From: CAVQTK01 sp963716455
GTDB taxonomy: Bacteria; Pseudomonadota; Gammaproteobacteria; Coxiellales; Coxiellaceae
Assembly (NCBI GenBank): GCA_963716455.1
Contig: CAVQTK010000018.1
Coordinates: 1 to 64,000 of the forward strand
Length of the DNA: 64,000 bases
Direction of reading: 5' to 3'
Part shown: piece by piece, positions 28,641-38,128 of the stretch
How positions within the stretch are numbered: position 1 is the first letter of the stretch
Layout of the letters: the number at the start of each line of letters is the position of its first letter
Notes under the pieces: generated by a model
The model's input: the letters and a program-made list of their open reading frames with translations, nothing else
Databases searched by the model: none
Told to the model about the DNA's origin: nothing
Program-made: the position numbers and the translations under genes

Positions 28641-30030
28641 TATCTTTTAGAATAATTGCGCCTATGATACGGTTGTTTTCAGCTACCACTAGTGGGGTTG
28701 CACCTTGTGTGCCAATACTGTTGACTAATGCATTCAGCTCATTAGGTATCTCGCCCTGATTTTTAGTAACGAATTTGATAATAGCATCCGGTGCGCCCTT
28801 TCGAATGCGTTTTCCGTCTGCTAAATCGACACCACTCATACGTGTATGTGCACTAAATGGGATAAATTTCGCTGTGGGAGGAATGGTAAGGGGCGTAGGA
28901 TTATCTTTATTAAATAGCTTGAAGATACTTTTTCCCTCGGGGGTTTCATCGGCAAAGGAAGCCAAAGCTGCTGACTGACCCACTTCTGCAGCGGTGTATC
29001 CTCCCACCGGTAAAAATTGAGTCGCACTACGGTTACCAATTGTAATAGTGCCGGTTTTATCTAATAAAATGACATCCACGTCACCTGCCAATTCCACTGA
29101 CTCTCCGCTTTTAGTTATGATGTTGGCTTGCAAGGCACGATCCATGCCTGCAATACCTATGGCTGCTAATAAAGCGCCGATTGTGGTTGGAATTAAACAA
29201 ACCAGTAATGCAACCAGGGTGGGGACATCTGTACCTAAGCTTTTTAATTGGGTTAAATGTAGATACTGCATCATGTATTGCTCGGCGTGCCAGGCCATTG
29301 CCCATAAAGGAACCACTACAATTAGAAATATTAGTGAGAAGGCAGACAAAACGAGCAGTAAAGCAATTTCATTTGGCGAACGTTGGCGAATAGCTCCTTC
29401 AACCATAGTAATAATTTTGTCCAAAAACGATTCGCCGGGATGACTGGTAATTTTAACCACAATACGATCAGAAAGAACAAAAGTGCCGCCTGTAACACCA
29501 GAACGATCGTCTCCCGCTTCCCGAATTACGGGTGAAGATTCTCCAGTAATGGCGGATTCATCTACAGACGCAATACCTTCAATAATTTCACCATCACTAG
29601 GAATAGTTTGACCAGCGGTTACTAAAACTCGATCTCCAGGGCTTAACTTTGCAGAAGGTATTTCTTCAATCTCACCTGTGTTGTTTAAACGAAAAGCCAC
29701 AGTGTCACGACGGGCTCGCCGCAATGAGTCTGCTTGGGCTTTACCTCGTGCTTCGGCAAAAGCAGTAGCAAAATTGGCGAATAAAATTGTTAAAAATAGC
29801 CAAATATCAATGGCAATAAAATAAGTTAATGACGCATGACTTACTGGATAAAAAATTCCTGTGATGATGTAAAGTAAGGTTAACAGCGCCCCTACCTCAA
29901 CAACAAACATGACTGGATTTTTCCACTGGATATCGGGACGTAGCATTATGAAGGTTTGTTTGAGGGAAGCTAGCACAAGCTCCTTAGCAAATAAACTTTG
30001 GGGTTTAATACGACGATAGACTTTTTCCAT
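28612..30030 (-). pseudogene. kdpB: KdpB, N-terminal fragment cut off by an insertion sequence
   Basis: The start at 30030 (MEKVYRRIKPQSLFAKEL) gives the first 463 or so residues of KdpB, the ATP-hydrolysing subunit of the Kdp pump. It holds the membrane segments with IPTTIGALLAAIGIAGMDRA, the dephosphorylation loop VDESAITGESSPVIREAG and the phosphorylated Asp in LLDKTGTITIG (about residue 320). At 28641 it runs into the insertion sequence and ends ten codons later in foreign residues. It lacks the GDGTNDAP hinge and the last helices, so it cannot act as a pump. Confidence 0.95.
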
Positions 30031-30041
30031 GTAAATGGCCT

Positions 30042-31826
30042 CTAAAAAGGAATGGGTCCCAATTGCTCGGCAATTGGACCCAGGGTAGCAACAGGAAGAA
30101 AGAGTAAAGCGCCAACAATCAAAATAGTTGCCAATAATAAAGTCCCGAAAGTCAAAGTATCATCACGTAAGGTAGCCAAACTATATGGACTGGATTTCTT
30201 TGCTCCCAAAAATGCTGCCATTGCAATGGGTGCAATAATAGGTAGAAAACGGCTTAAAACAATGACTATGCCAGTTGCGATATCCCAAGGAATTCCTTCT
30301 GGTGCGGGGTTGGAGGCATTATAAAAACCATACGCTACCTTTAATCCGTCAAAAGCCGAACCATTATTAGCCGATGCGGAAGAGAATTGATATAAAATTT
30401 GCGAAAATCCATGAGCTCCAGGATTAGTGATTGCATCTGATCCCCAGTTGGTGACAGCAAATATGCCTGTTGGTATTAATATCATCAACGGATGAATTAG
30501 TAACGCAATAATGGCTAATTTAACTTCACGTGCGCTTATTTTTTTGCCCAAATATTCAGGTGTTCTGCCTACCATCATGCCGCCAATAAAAATTGCAATG
30601 ATGATATACAGCAACATATTAATCATTCCAACGCCTTTGCCGCCAAATATACAATTAAGCCACATGCCTACCATAGGTGAGAGAGCGGCCAAGGGATTTA
30701 AACTATCCGCTTCTGCATTAACTGCACCGCAGGTAACATCAGTAGTTGAGGCGCCGAAAGTTGCACCGGCCGAAGTCCCAAAACGAAGTTCTTTACCTTC
30801 TAAATTTCCCAGATGTTGATTAATAGGTAATTGGGAAATCTCCGGCAATAAGATTGCTCCTTGTTTTTTATGGTCTAGAGTAACCAGAAATTTTTTGGCT
30901 GGATGATTAATGAAGGCTGGATTTGGTTTTAAAGTGTCAAAGTAAATAGACCAAATAATCGTGCTGGCCATCAAAATTAACATTATTGTAAATATAATGA
31001 GGCTATGACGCATGCGGTTGAGCATTCGGCCGTACATTAAAACCAAAGCAAATGGAAAAATCATCATTGCCAAGTTATTTATAAAATTGGATAAAGCAGT
31101 AGGATTTTCATAGGGATGAGCAGAGTTCATACCATAAAATCCTCCTCCGTTAGTGCCCAGCATTTTAATGGCTTCAAATGCAGCCACGGGTCCAACTGCA
31201 ATTGTTTGCTTGGTGGTAGATTCTAAGGTAGTCGCCTGGTACGAACTTTGAAAAGTCATGGGGCTGCCTTGTTGAAGAAAAAAAAGCGCAATAATAAAAG
31301 CAAAGGGTACAAATAAATAGACCAATACCCGCCACATATCTACAAAATAATTACCCATCGTTGCATCACTGCGTAAAGCCCGAGTGATAGCGGTTAATGC
31401 ACATAATCCACTAGCTGCTGATAAAAACAAGTTGCTGATGCCAAAAAAAATTTGGCTACAATTGGATAGATGCACTTCCCCAGAATAATGTTGCAGATCT
31501 GTATTGGTCATAAAAGAAACTGCACTGTGAAAAATGGTGCTAGGAGATAATAACGTTTTATGTGTCGGATTTAGAGGTAACCAGGGTTGAAGTGCTAAAA
31601 CAGTGTAACTGAAAGCAAACAGTAAAGAATTAAATACTATCAAAGAACTTGCATATTGCTTCCAGCTTTGTGAACCATTATCTAAGCGTTTTTCAAACCA
31701 ACCTAGAACAGGCAAAGGGCGATAATTGCCATTCATAATCCAGGCTATGTAGCGGCTTAAAGGAAAGGCGAATAATGTGGCTGTAAGGAGTAAAAGAAGC
31801 GGAAGGAGCCAAATTTGCAGGAACAT
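30042..31826 (-). CDS. kdpA: Potassium-transporting ATPase KdpA subunit
   Basis: 594 residues, full length, inner-membrane channel-like subunit of KdpFABC that selects and takes up K+. The four selectivity-filter regions are visible: SFMTNTDLQHYSGE, MLGTNGGGFYGMNSAHPYEN, DVTCGAVNAE and SASANNGSAFDG. Also present are GMWLNCIFGGKGVG and GGMMVGRTPEYLGKKIS. It begins right after a 31-codon ORF whose stop touches its ATG. The gene looks fully intact although kdpB downstream is broken. Confidence 0.96.
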   Translation of the reverse strand: MFLQIWLLPLLLLLTATLFAFPLSRYIAWIMNGNYRPLPVLGWFEKRLDNGSQSWKQYASSLIVFNSLLFAFSYTVLALQPWLPLNPTHKTLLSPSTIFHSAVSFMTNTDLQHYSGEVHLSNCSQIFFGISNLFLSAASGLCALTAITRALRSDATMGNYFVDMWRVLVYLFVPFAFIIALFFLQQGSPMTFQSSYQATTLESTTKQTIAVGPVAAFEAIKMLGTNGGGFYGMNSAHPYENPTALSNFINNLAMMIFPFALVLMYGRMLNRMRHSLIIFTIMLILMASTIIWSIYFDTLKPNPAFINHPAKKFLVTLDHKKQGAILLPEISQLPINQHLGNLEGKELRFGTSAGATFGASTTDVTCGAVNAEADSLNPLAALSPMVGMWLNCIFGGKGVGMINMLLYIIIAIFIGGMMVGRTPEYLGKKISAREVKLAIIALLIHPLMILIPTGIFAVTNWGSDAITNPGAHGFSQILYQFSSASANNGSAFDGLKVAYGFYNASNPAPEGIPWDIATGIVIVLSRFLPIIAPIAMAAFLGAKKSSPYSLATLRDDTLTFGTLLLATILIVGALLFLPVATLGPIAEQLGPIPF

Positions 31827-31922
31827 TTAGATTTTCTCGCAACCTTGAATAAATAGAAAGCAGATTCCCATTAAAGCAAGGCCCAGTAAAAACATACTTG
31901 GCAGCCAACATATAAGATTCAT
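31827..31922 (-). CDS. 31-residue single-pass membrane peptide between kdpF and kdpA
   Basis: An ATG at 31922 opens 31 codons: NLICWLPSMFLLGLALMGIC, then FLFIQGCEKI, one clear membrane helix. The stop is directly before the kdpA ATG, giving tight coupling. It differs from KdpF, which lies just upstream. Small ORFs with a similar helix and a C-x-(K/R)-(I/L) end are found near kdpF in other bacteria, as I remember them; no function is established. Confidence 0.55.
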   Translation of the reverse strand: MNLICWLPSMFLLGLALMGICFLFIQGCEKI

Positions 31923-31932
31923 TTGGTTCTTA

Positions 31933-32025
31933 CTATGAAAAAAATTGGGGCCTGATTAAGGCAACGATTAAATAAACAAACAACAAAAACGCGATTATCC
32001 CTGAAGTCCAATATAGCCAAACCAA
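31933..32025 (-). CDS. kdpF: KdpF small subunit
   Basis: 30 residues (VWLYWTSGIIAFLLFVYLIV then ALIRPQFFS), one membrane helix with a short basic end, typical of KdpF, which stabilises the Kdp complex in the membrane. There is no ATG. The start is a TTG at 32025 with a near-perfect AAGGAGG ribosome site five bases upstream, which decides the start. It is the first gene of the kdp operon. Confidence 0.82.
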   Translation of the reverse strand: MVWLYWTSGIIAFLLFVYLIVALIRPQFFS

Positions 32026-32066
32026 ATTATCCTCCTTGAATAGACCTACACTACATGATTAAATAA

Positions 32067-32096
32067 ATTATAGTTGAATTATTTCTTAATACTCAA
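32067..32096 (-). promoter_or_regulatory. Candidate sigma-70 promoter of the kdp operon
   Basis: Reading leftward, TTGAGT (32096-32091) and a perfect TATAAT (32072-32067) are separated by 18 bases, upstream of kdpF. The -35 lies within the end of the cinA gene. No kdpDE regulator genes are in the window. Confidence 0.4.
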
Positions 32097-33194
32097 AAAT
32101 TTCATAATTTCCCAGCAAGCAATTTCCATCGCCCACAATGGTGTACGTTCTTCGCGGTATGGAATGGGTTGAGTAATGCATTCATTGTGATGATTAGTAA
32201 AAATTGAAATTTTTAAGGAACTGTTTCGTGACTCATTGTCCCAAAAAGATTCTAAACCAGTGAGTATTATTTGAACTCCTTGTGTACCTTGGATCTGGTC
32301 TACAAAAAGTAAGTAAGGGTATGTTTGTGGAGTGAGTAAAGTAAATTGCAATAACCCACCCGTAAGCTGATCAATAATTCTAAAGGGTATTTTTTGCTCT
32401 TGAATGAATTGCCTCAGTTGAGTAGAAGCTTTTTGCCGTTGACGGCTAATGAAATAAGGTCGCAAACACTCGGTGAACAATACACTTAATTTTTCTAATA
32501 CTACTACATCATGAGAATGCAATTTTATTTCTAAATAAGGTGAATCTACCCGATAACTCATTTGACAGTTTGAATGCTCTATTAAAGGCTCGAGTTGAGT
32601 AGCGATACCACCTTCACTTGCACCCAACAATAACCACGATTGATGAAATAAAGTTCGAGAGTAGCCATGGGCATGCAAATAAGGTAATACATGATTTTCA
32701 AAAATGGGTTCGCATTCTAATGGTGGACCAGGCAGCATGAAGATGACTTGTTGTCCATATGTTACACGACAGGCGGAAGCAGTCCCATTGTCATTGGGAA
32801 TAATTTCAGCATTTTGAGGAAAGAGGCATTGTTGACGATTTATTTCCGGTATAGGGAGAGAAAATTTTTTTAAGCGCAATTGCAGACGTTGCCAGCTAGC
32901 TTCATCAAAAATGAGTTCCTGTTGAATAACACGACTTAAAGCAAAACGTGTTCTATCGTCACAAGTTGGTCCCAATCCACCACTAATAATGAGACTGGGG
33001 TGGTTAGCTAATAAAAAATGTATGCCTTGTTCAATATGGGATTGATCGTCAGTGACTGTGAGATGTTGACCAGGTTGAATATCTGCGTCATATAGACGTT
33101 TTGCGAAATAACGGCTATTGGTGTTTAATACATCTCCATTAACTAACTCATTACCGGTAGATAATAAAGCAACCTGTGGGGTTATTTCGGCCAT
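32079..33194 (-). CDS. CinA-like protein (molybdopterin-binding domain)
   Basis: 371 residues. The N-terminal half is the MoaB/Mog-like domain of CinA: LLSTGNELVNGDVLNTNSRY, IISGGLGPTCDDRTRFALS and FMLPGPPLECEPIFENHVLP. The rest resembles the middle region of CinA, while the typical NMN-deamidase (PncC) motifs are not obvious. CinA proteins act in pyridine-nucleotide salvage or ADP-ribose hydrolysis. The start overlaps the end of fdxA by 13 bases, so the two are co-transcribed. Confidence 0.82.
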   Translation of the reverse strand: MAEITPQVALLSTGNELVNGDVLNTNSRYFAKRLYDADIQPGQHLTVTDDQSHIEQGIHFLLANHPSLIISGGLGPTCDDRTRFALSRVIQQELIFDEASWQRLQLRLKKFSLPIPEINRQQCLFPQNAEIIPNDNGTASACRVTYGQQVIFMLPGPPLECEPIFENHVLPYLHAHGYSRTLFHQSWLLLGASEGGIATQLEPLIEHSNCQMSYRVDSPYLEIKLHSHDVVVLEKLSVLFTECLRPYFISRQRQKASTQLRQFIQEQKIPFRIIDQLTGGLLQFTLLTPQTYPYLLFVDQIQGTQGVQIILTGLESFWDNESRNSSLKISIFTNHHNECITQPIPYREERTPLWAMEIACWEIMKFLSIKK

Positions 33195-33517
33195 TCTTTT
33201 TCTAAATACTGAGTTTTATTAGTAACTTCCTTCCACTCATCTACATCGTCAGGAGGAGGTTTTTTTGCGGTTATCATCGGCCATTGCTTAGCTAATTCTG
33301 CATTAAGCTCAAGATAGGCTTTTTGCTCAGCAGGCAAATCATCTTCGGGAAAAATTGCATTTACAGGGCATTCGGGAACGCATAAATGGCAATCAATGCA
33401 TTCATTAGGATCAATGACTAAAAAATTGGGTCCTTCTCGAAAGCAATCTACCGGACACACTTCAACACAATCTGTATATTTACAGCGGATACAGGATTCA
33501 GTGACTACATAGGTCAT
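33182..33517 (-). CDS. fdxA: Seven-iron ferredoxin (3Fe-4S/4Fe-4S)
   Basis: 111 residues. The cluster ligands are in CIRCKYTDCVEVCPVDCF and CIDCHLCVPECPVNAIF, and the C-terminal tail after WPMITAKKPPPDD is typical of the FdxA family. It is a soluble electron carrier. The ATG at 33517 with GAGGA eight bases before it is better than the TTG one codon earlier. Confidence 0.93.
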   Translation of the reverse strand: MTYVVTESCIRCKYTDCVEVCPVDCFREGPNFLVIDPNECIDCHLCVPECPVNAIFPEDDLPAEQKAYLELNAELAKQWPMITAKKPPPDDVDEWKEVTNKTQYLEKEWPK

Positions 33518-33752
33518 CAAGAATTTCCTCGTTTTTATCTAACAGTTTACCCTGTAACGTGAAATGCTCATTTTACTCATTGTGAGGCATTAGACTTCTT
33601 GTCTTTTTTCTTTAACCTCAAGTAACCAGGCAAACCAAGTGTATACAAATTATCTATTTTAGTTAATTTCCAGTTTGTTTGCCATAAAAATTGAGACGCT
33701 AACTTGAACAATAGTTGATTATTCTTGATTTTTATGCAAAAATAAACCAATT

Positions 33753-33986
33753 ATGGTAACACCTGAACAAATTAAAACCTGGATTGAAGCTGGACTTAAT
33801 GGCAGTACGGCTCAAGTAAGTGGTGATGGTCACCATTTCGAAGCAGTAGTAGTTTGTGTAGATTTTTTAGACAAAGCTAAAGTTCAACGACACCGTATGG
33901 TTTATAGTGCGCTCGGCGCCCACATGCAAAATGAAATTCATGCTTTATCGTTAAAAACTTTTACGCCTGCGGAAATCCCCAAATGA
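33753..33986 (+). CDS. ibaG: BolA-family protein IbaG
   Basis: 77 residues: a short BolA domain with the conserved ALGAHMQNEIHALSLKTFTP at the end and the HHFEAVVV strand carrying a potential cluster-ligand His. BolA proteins pair with monothiol glutaredoxins to hold or deliver a 2Fe-2S cluster, and this gene sits eight bases ahead of such a glutaredoxin. Confidence 0.9.
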   Translation: MVTPEQIKTWIEAGLNGSTAQVSGDGHHFEAVVVCVDFLDKAKVQRHRMVYSALGAHMQNEIHALSLKTFTPAEIPK

Positions 33987-33993
33987 GGTTATT

Positions 33994-34308
33994 ATGAGTA
34001 TCGCAAATCAAATTAAAGAAACAGTGGAAAAAAACCCAATTGTTTTGTATATGAAAGGAACAGCTGATTTTCCGCAATGTGGTTTCTCTAGTAGAGTAGT
34101 TGATATTTTGCGTCGCTGTAACGTTGACTTCTTAACCATTAATGTTTTAGACGATGCGGCTATTCGCCAAGGTATAAAAGATTATGCAAATTGGCCCACT
34201 ATTCCTCAATTATATATAAATGGTGAGTTTATTGGCGGTTGCGATATTGTCAGCGAATTATATGCTACAGGTGAATTACAAAATTTATTACGTCCAGCCA
34301 ACGCGTAA
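33994..34308 (+). CDS. grxD: Monothiol glutaredoxin Grx4
   Basis: 104 residues with the monothiol site PQCGFSS (CGFS), the glutathione-contact region WPTIPQLYINGEFIGGCDIV, and KGTADFPQ near the start. The protein binds a glutathione-ligated 2Fe-2S cluster and forms complexes with BolA proteins. GAGG overlapping the ibaG stop serves as ribosome site, so the two genes form one operon. Confidence 0.96.
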   Translation: MSIANQIKETVEKNPIVLYMKGTADFPQCGFSSRVVDILRRCNVDFLTINVLDDAAIRQGIKDYANWPTIPQLYINGEFIGGCDIVSELYATGELQNLLRPANA

Positions 34309-34389
34309 GATTTGATCTATACTTTAATGTAAATCGCATTCGACACCGCGATTGCGAGCCGCACAAAATAACATAATAAAGATGAAGTA

Positions 34390-34575
34390 CTAAAAATCTT
34401 CCCAAATATCTTCAACTTTAGCTTTTTGGGTTAAAATCTTGAAATCACGTAGACGAGAAATACGCTCATATTTAGTAGATTCTGCTATTTGTGAAGCAGA
34501 CTTTTGATGAGTTTTATTAAACTCCTCTAATTTAATATCAATAGGACTTACATAATGTTTATTAGTTTTGATCAT
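34390..34575 (-). CDS. Small conserved hypothetical protein (61 residues)
   Basis: Starting at the ATG at 34575 it gives IKTNKHYVSPIDIKLEEFNK, a helical, charged protein ending KAKVEDIWEDF. It resembles small proteins I associate with Legionella and Coxiella genomes (a pattern of YVSPID-x-KL-x-EF-x-x-x-H and a D-IWEDF end), but I know no function. It is convergent with grxD and divergent from the flavoprotein pseudogene. Confidence 0.6.
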   Translation of the reverse strand: MIKTNKHYVSPIDIKLEEFNKTHQKSASQIAESTKYERISRLRDFKILTQKAKVEDIWEDF

Positions 34576-34597
34576 GATTTGATACAATACATCACAA

Positions 34598-37500
34598 ATG
34601 ATAAAAAAACAACTCAACTTAAATGGTTTTGATTTTGATGAAATCAAGCAATCTACAGGTTTACAGAAGCTTGATGCAGCTTTTTTAAGTTATTTAAAAA
34701 ATTTAGATTTTTGTCTCTATGAACAATTATTAGCTTATAGGCAGCAACAATTATCTTCTTTTCCTGAGGAAAAAATCAGTCAACTATTAATTGACTGCGC
34801 CGAACTTCTAGAAAATTTTATTGCTCAGCTGTTTAATATTGAACAAGCGGTTGTGCAGTTACAACAACAAACTCTCAGTCATCAACCCATTTTTGCTTTT
34901 AAAACTCATTATGTGTTGCGTCAAGCTCGACGACTTTTAGGACAAATTGACAAAATTTCTTTTTCGGAATTGAATCAATGGATAGAAAGAGAACTGATAG
35001 CGAAAAAAATAACGGAACCAGACTATCAGTTGGCTATCGCATTTTTAGGCCGATTATATTTAGCTCATCCTCAGATTTATGCAACTGAAATTGAGACTTT
35101 GACTCTTTGGTGTGTAGCGGCTTTGACTACTGAAGAAGGGCAGGGATTAACCAAAGGATGGGAAATGTTTCATTTACCATCGCGTCTTGATTTTACCAAC
35201 CTAGTCAGCGCCAACAGTGTAGAAGAGGATTCCATAGGTCGCTGGCAGGGAATCGAACAACGTCAAAGAGATGGATTTGATCTCACTGACTTGCGTATGA
35301 GTCAGCGCCAAGTAATGGCAGAAATAGATTATTGTGTTTATTGTCATAAAAATCAGGGCGATTTTTGTTCCCGTGGTTTTCCTGTTAAAAAAACTGATCC
35401 GACTCAAGGCCTTAAAATTAATCCCTTAGGTGAAACCTTAACCGGTTGTCCATTAGAAGAAAAAATTTCTGAAATGCACACTTTAAAAAAAAACGGGTAT
35501 GGCATAGCTGCATTAGCTATGGTTATGGTTGATAATCCTATGTGCCCTGCCACAGGCCATAGAATTTGTAATGACTGTATGAAAGCCTGTATCTATCAAA
35601 AACAAGAGCCAGTTAATATTCCACAAATAGAGACAAGAGTTTTAACCGAGGTATTAAGCTTACCTTGGGGTGTGGAAATTTATGATTTATTAACTCGCTG
35701 GAATCCTTTCCGAGAGTATCAGTGGATAGCCAAGCCATATAATGGTTTAAAAGTTTTAGTTATGGGCATGGGGCCTGCTGGTTTTACGCTTAGCACATCA
35801 TTTATTAATGGAAGGTTTTGCCGTGGTAGGTGTGGATGGATTAAAGCTAGAGCCTTTACCCAATCATTATATAACTGAACCTATTTATAGTTATGCAGAT
35901 TTACAGGAGAATCTAAGCGATAGAGTAATGGCTGGTTTTGGTGGAGTTGCAGAATATGGCATTACTGGCCGTTGGGATAAAAATTTTCTAAAGTTGATTT
36001 ATCATTACCCTAATGCGTCGACCCTATTTCCAAGTATTTGGTAGTATCCGTTTTGGTGGAACGATAAAAGTTGAGGATGCCTGGGAATTGGGTTTTGATC
36101 ATCTGGCATTAGCTGTTGGAGCAGGGTTACCCAAAGAATTAAATATTCCCAATAGTTTGGCGCCAGGCATGCGTCAAGCCAATGATTTCTTGATGTCGTT
36201 GCAATTAACCGGTGCAGCAAAGACTTCTAGCTTTAGCCAATTTACAGGTGCGCTTGCCGGCAGTTGTCATCGGTGGTGGATTAACAGGAGTAGATACGGC
36301 CACGGAAGTACAAGCGTATTATATTGCTCAGGTTGAAAAAGTAGTATAACGATATAAAATTTTAATTAGCAAGAAAGGAGAGGATGCCATCAGATCACAT
36401 TTTGATAGAGATGATTTGAAATTTTAGATGAATTTTTACACATGCTGAGCAGATTAATAAGAGAAAGACTGGTAGCACAACAAGAACAGCGTGATCCAGA
36501 TTTTATTGCGCTTTTACGGCGTTGGGGTGGGGTTACGATTGCTTATCGACGTACTATGCAGGAGTCCCCAGCTTATAGACGTAATCCTGAAGAATTAGCC
36601 AAAGCTTTAGAAGAAGGCATTTATTATGCAGAAGGCCTTGAACCTAAAGCCGTGGTATTAAATCAGCAAGGACATGTTCAAGCGCTACGTTGTCAATGGT
36701 TCGTTTGGGATGAGGAAGGTCAATGGGTAGAGACCGATGAAGAACAGGTATTACCTGCACGCTCCATTTTTGTAGCCACTGGAGCACGATTAAATGTTGC
36801 ATATGAATTCGAACATCGTGGCACATTTCTGCGGCATAATTCCTTTGAGTATAAACGTTTTGATTGGGTTAATGGCGACTTAGTGCCAGTTGCAACCACT
36901 GGACATGTGAAAAGCGCTCATTTTGGTGCATTTACAAGTTATCAGCATGATAATCGTCATGTCAGTTTTTTAGGCGATACACACCCTATTTTCCATGGCA
37001 GTGTGGTGAAGGCCATTGCCTCGGCACAGCGAGTTTATCCAAAGATTTGCCAAGCGTTAGCATCAAGACTAACAGCTGGAAAAGAAAAGGAATATCAACA
37101 GTTTCGCGCTAATATGGATGATTGCTTTCAAGCTAAAGTGGTCAAAATGATCCGCCATAATCTACGTGTGGTCGAAATCATTGTGCGTGCTCCTTTAGCG
37201 GCTAAAAATGGTGGATCAGGACAATTCTACCGATTACAAAATTATGAGGGTCTTGCACCCATAGTGAAGCAGACTCGGTTACAAATGGATGGATTAGCAT
37301 TTATAGGAGTTCGACATACATTCGACAAAGAGTTGTTATCTTTTTTTGTCGTAGAGCAGGGCGCCAGCTCTAAATTAGTGCGTTATTTGCAACCTGGTGA
37401 ACACGTTGCCTTAATGGGTCCCACAGGCTCACTAAATAGTTTGCCACCTGTCACTACCATTATGATTATTGGCGGCATTCTATCCCCCGCTTTCCTATTA

Positions 37501-38070
37501 TCCATGCGCGAAAAAATTCTGGCAGGGGGGTACCGAGTGCTTTATATAGCATATTTGGAAAACCCAGAAGATGTTTATTGCCAAGCTGAATTAGAAGCCC
37601 TGGCTGAAGTTATTGTATGGATAACGCGCCGAGGAAAAATAACGCAACACCGTCCTCAAGACTATAGCTTTGAAGGGGATTTAGTTACATGCTTACAAAG
37701 TTATGCGCGAGCCGCTAATGATATTCGTCTAAATACGGTCCAGTATATTTGGATTATTGATTCCAGCTGCATATTGCATCAGATTAAACAGGCAAAAAAG
37801 AGTTTATTACAGTCCGATTGGCCTGCAGAAGCACCTATTTCTGCAGCAGTATACGGGCCTATGCAATGTATGCTTAAAGGTGTATGTGCCCAGTGTTTAC
37901 AGTGGCAACTTGATCCCGTGACTGGGAAACGCAGTAAAGCAGTTTACGCTTGCTCATGGCAACATCAGCCATTAGATAAAATTGATATTCATCACCTAGA
38001 CGAACGGTTAATGCAAAATCGTTGTCAGGAAACGCTGACTAATTTATGGATAGATTATTTGTTGACATGA
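34598..38070 (+). pseudogene. Large flavoprotein oxidoreductase (GltD-like plus PyrK-like), decayed
   Basis: The remains of a protein of about 1150 residues. The first 390 codons are intact: a novel N-terminal part, then cysteines in DYCVYCHKNQGDFCSRGF and PMCPATGHRICNDCMKACIY (GltD-like 4Fe-4S sites), then the FAD site MGMGPAGFTL. One-base shifts occur near 35789, 36010 and 36240, and a stop plus shifts lie around 36345-36440. From 36442 the frame is open to the end: a GltD-like segment (FVATGARLNVAYEFEH), then a ferredoxin-reductase-like part (YLQPGEHVALMGPTGSLNSL) and a final CMLKGVCAQCLQW with a later Cys, as in PyrK. It would have passed electrons between NAD(P)H and a partner. At least four lesions make it non-functional. 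Confidence 0.85.
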
Positions 38071-38128
38071 TAATCAAATCCACAAAAATATGTTAATGTT
38101 TAGACTTTAATTAAATCAGAGAGAAAAA

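Noticed and set aside
29048..29443. 131-codon open frame opposite kdpB
   Set aside because: It is a shadow frame antisense to the conserved ATPase sequence.
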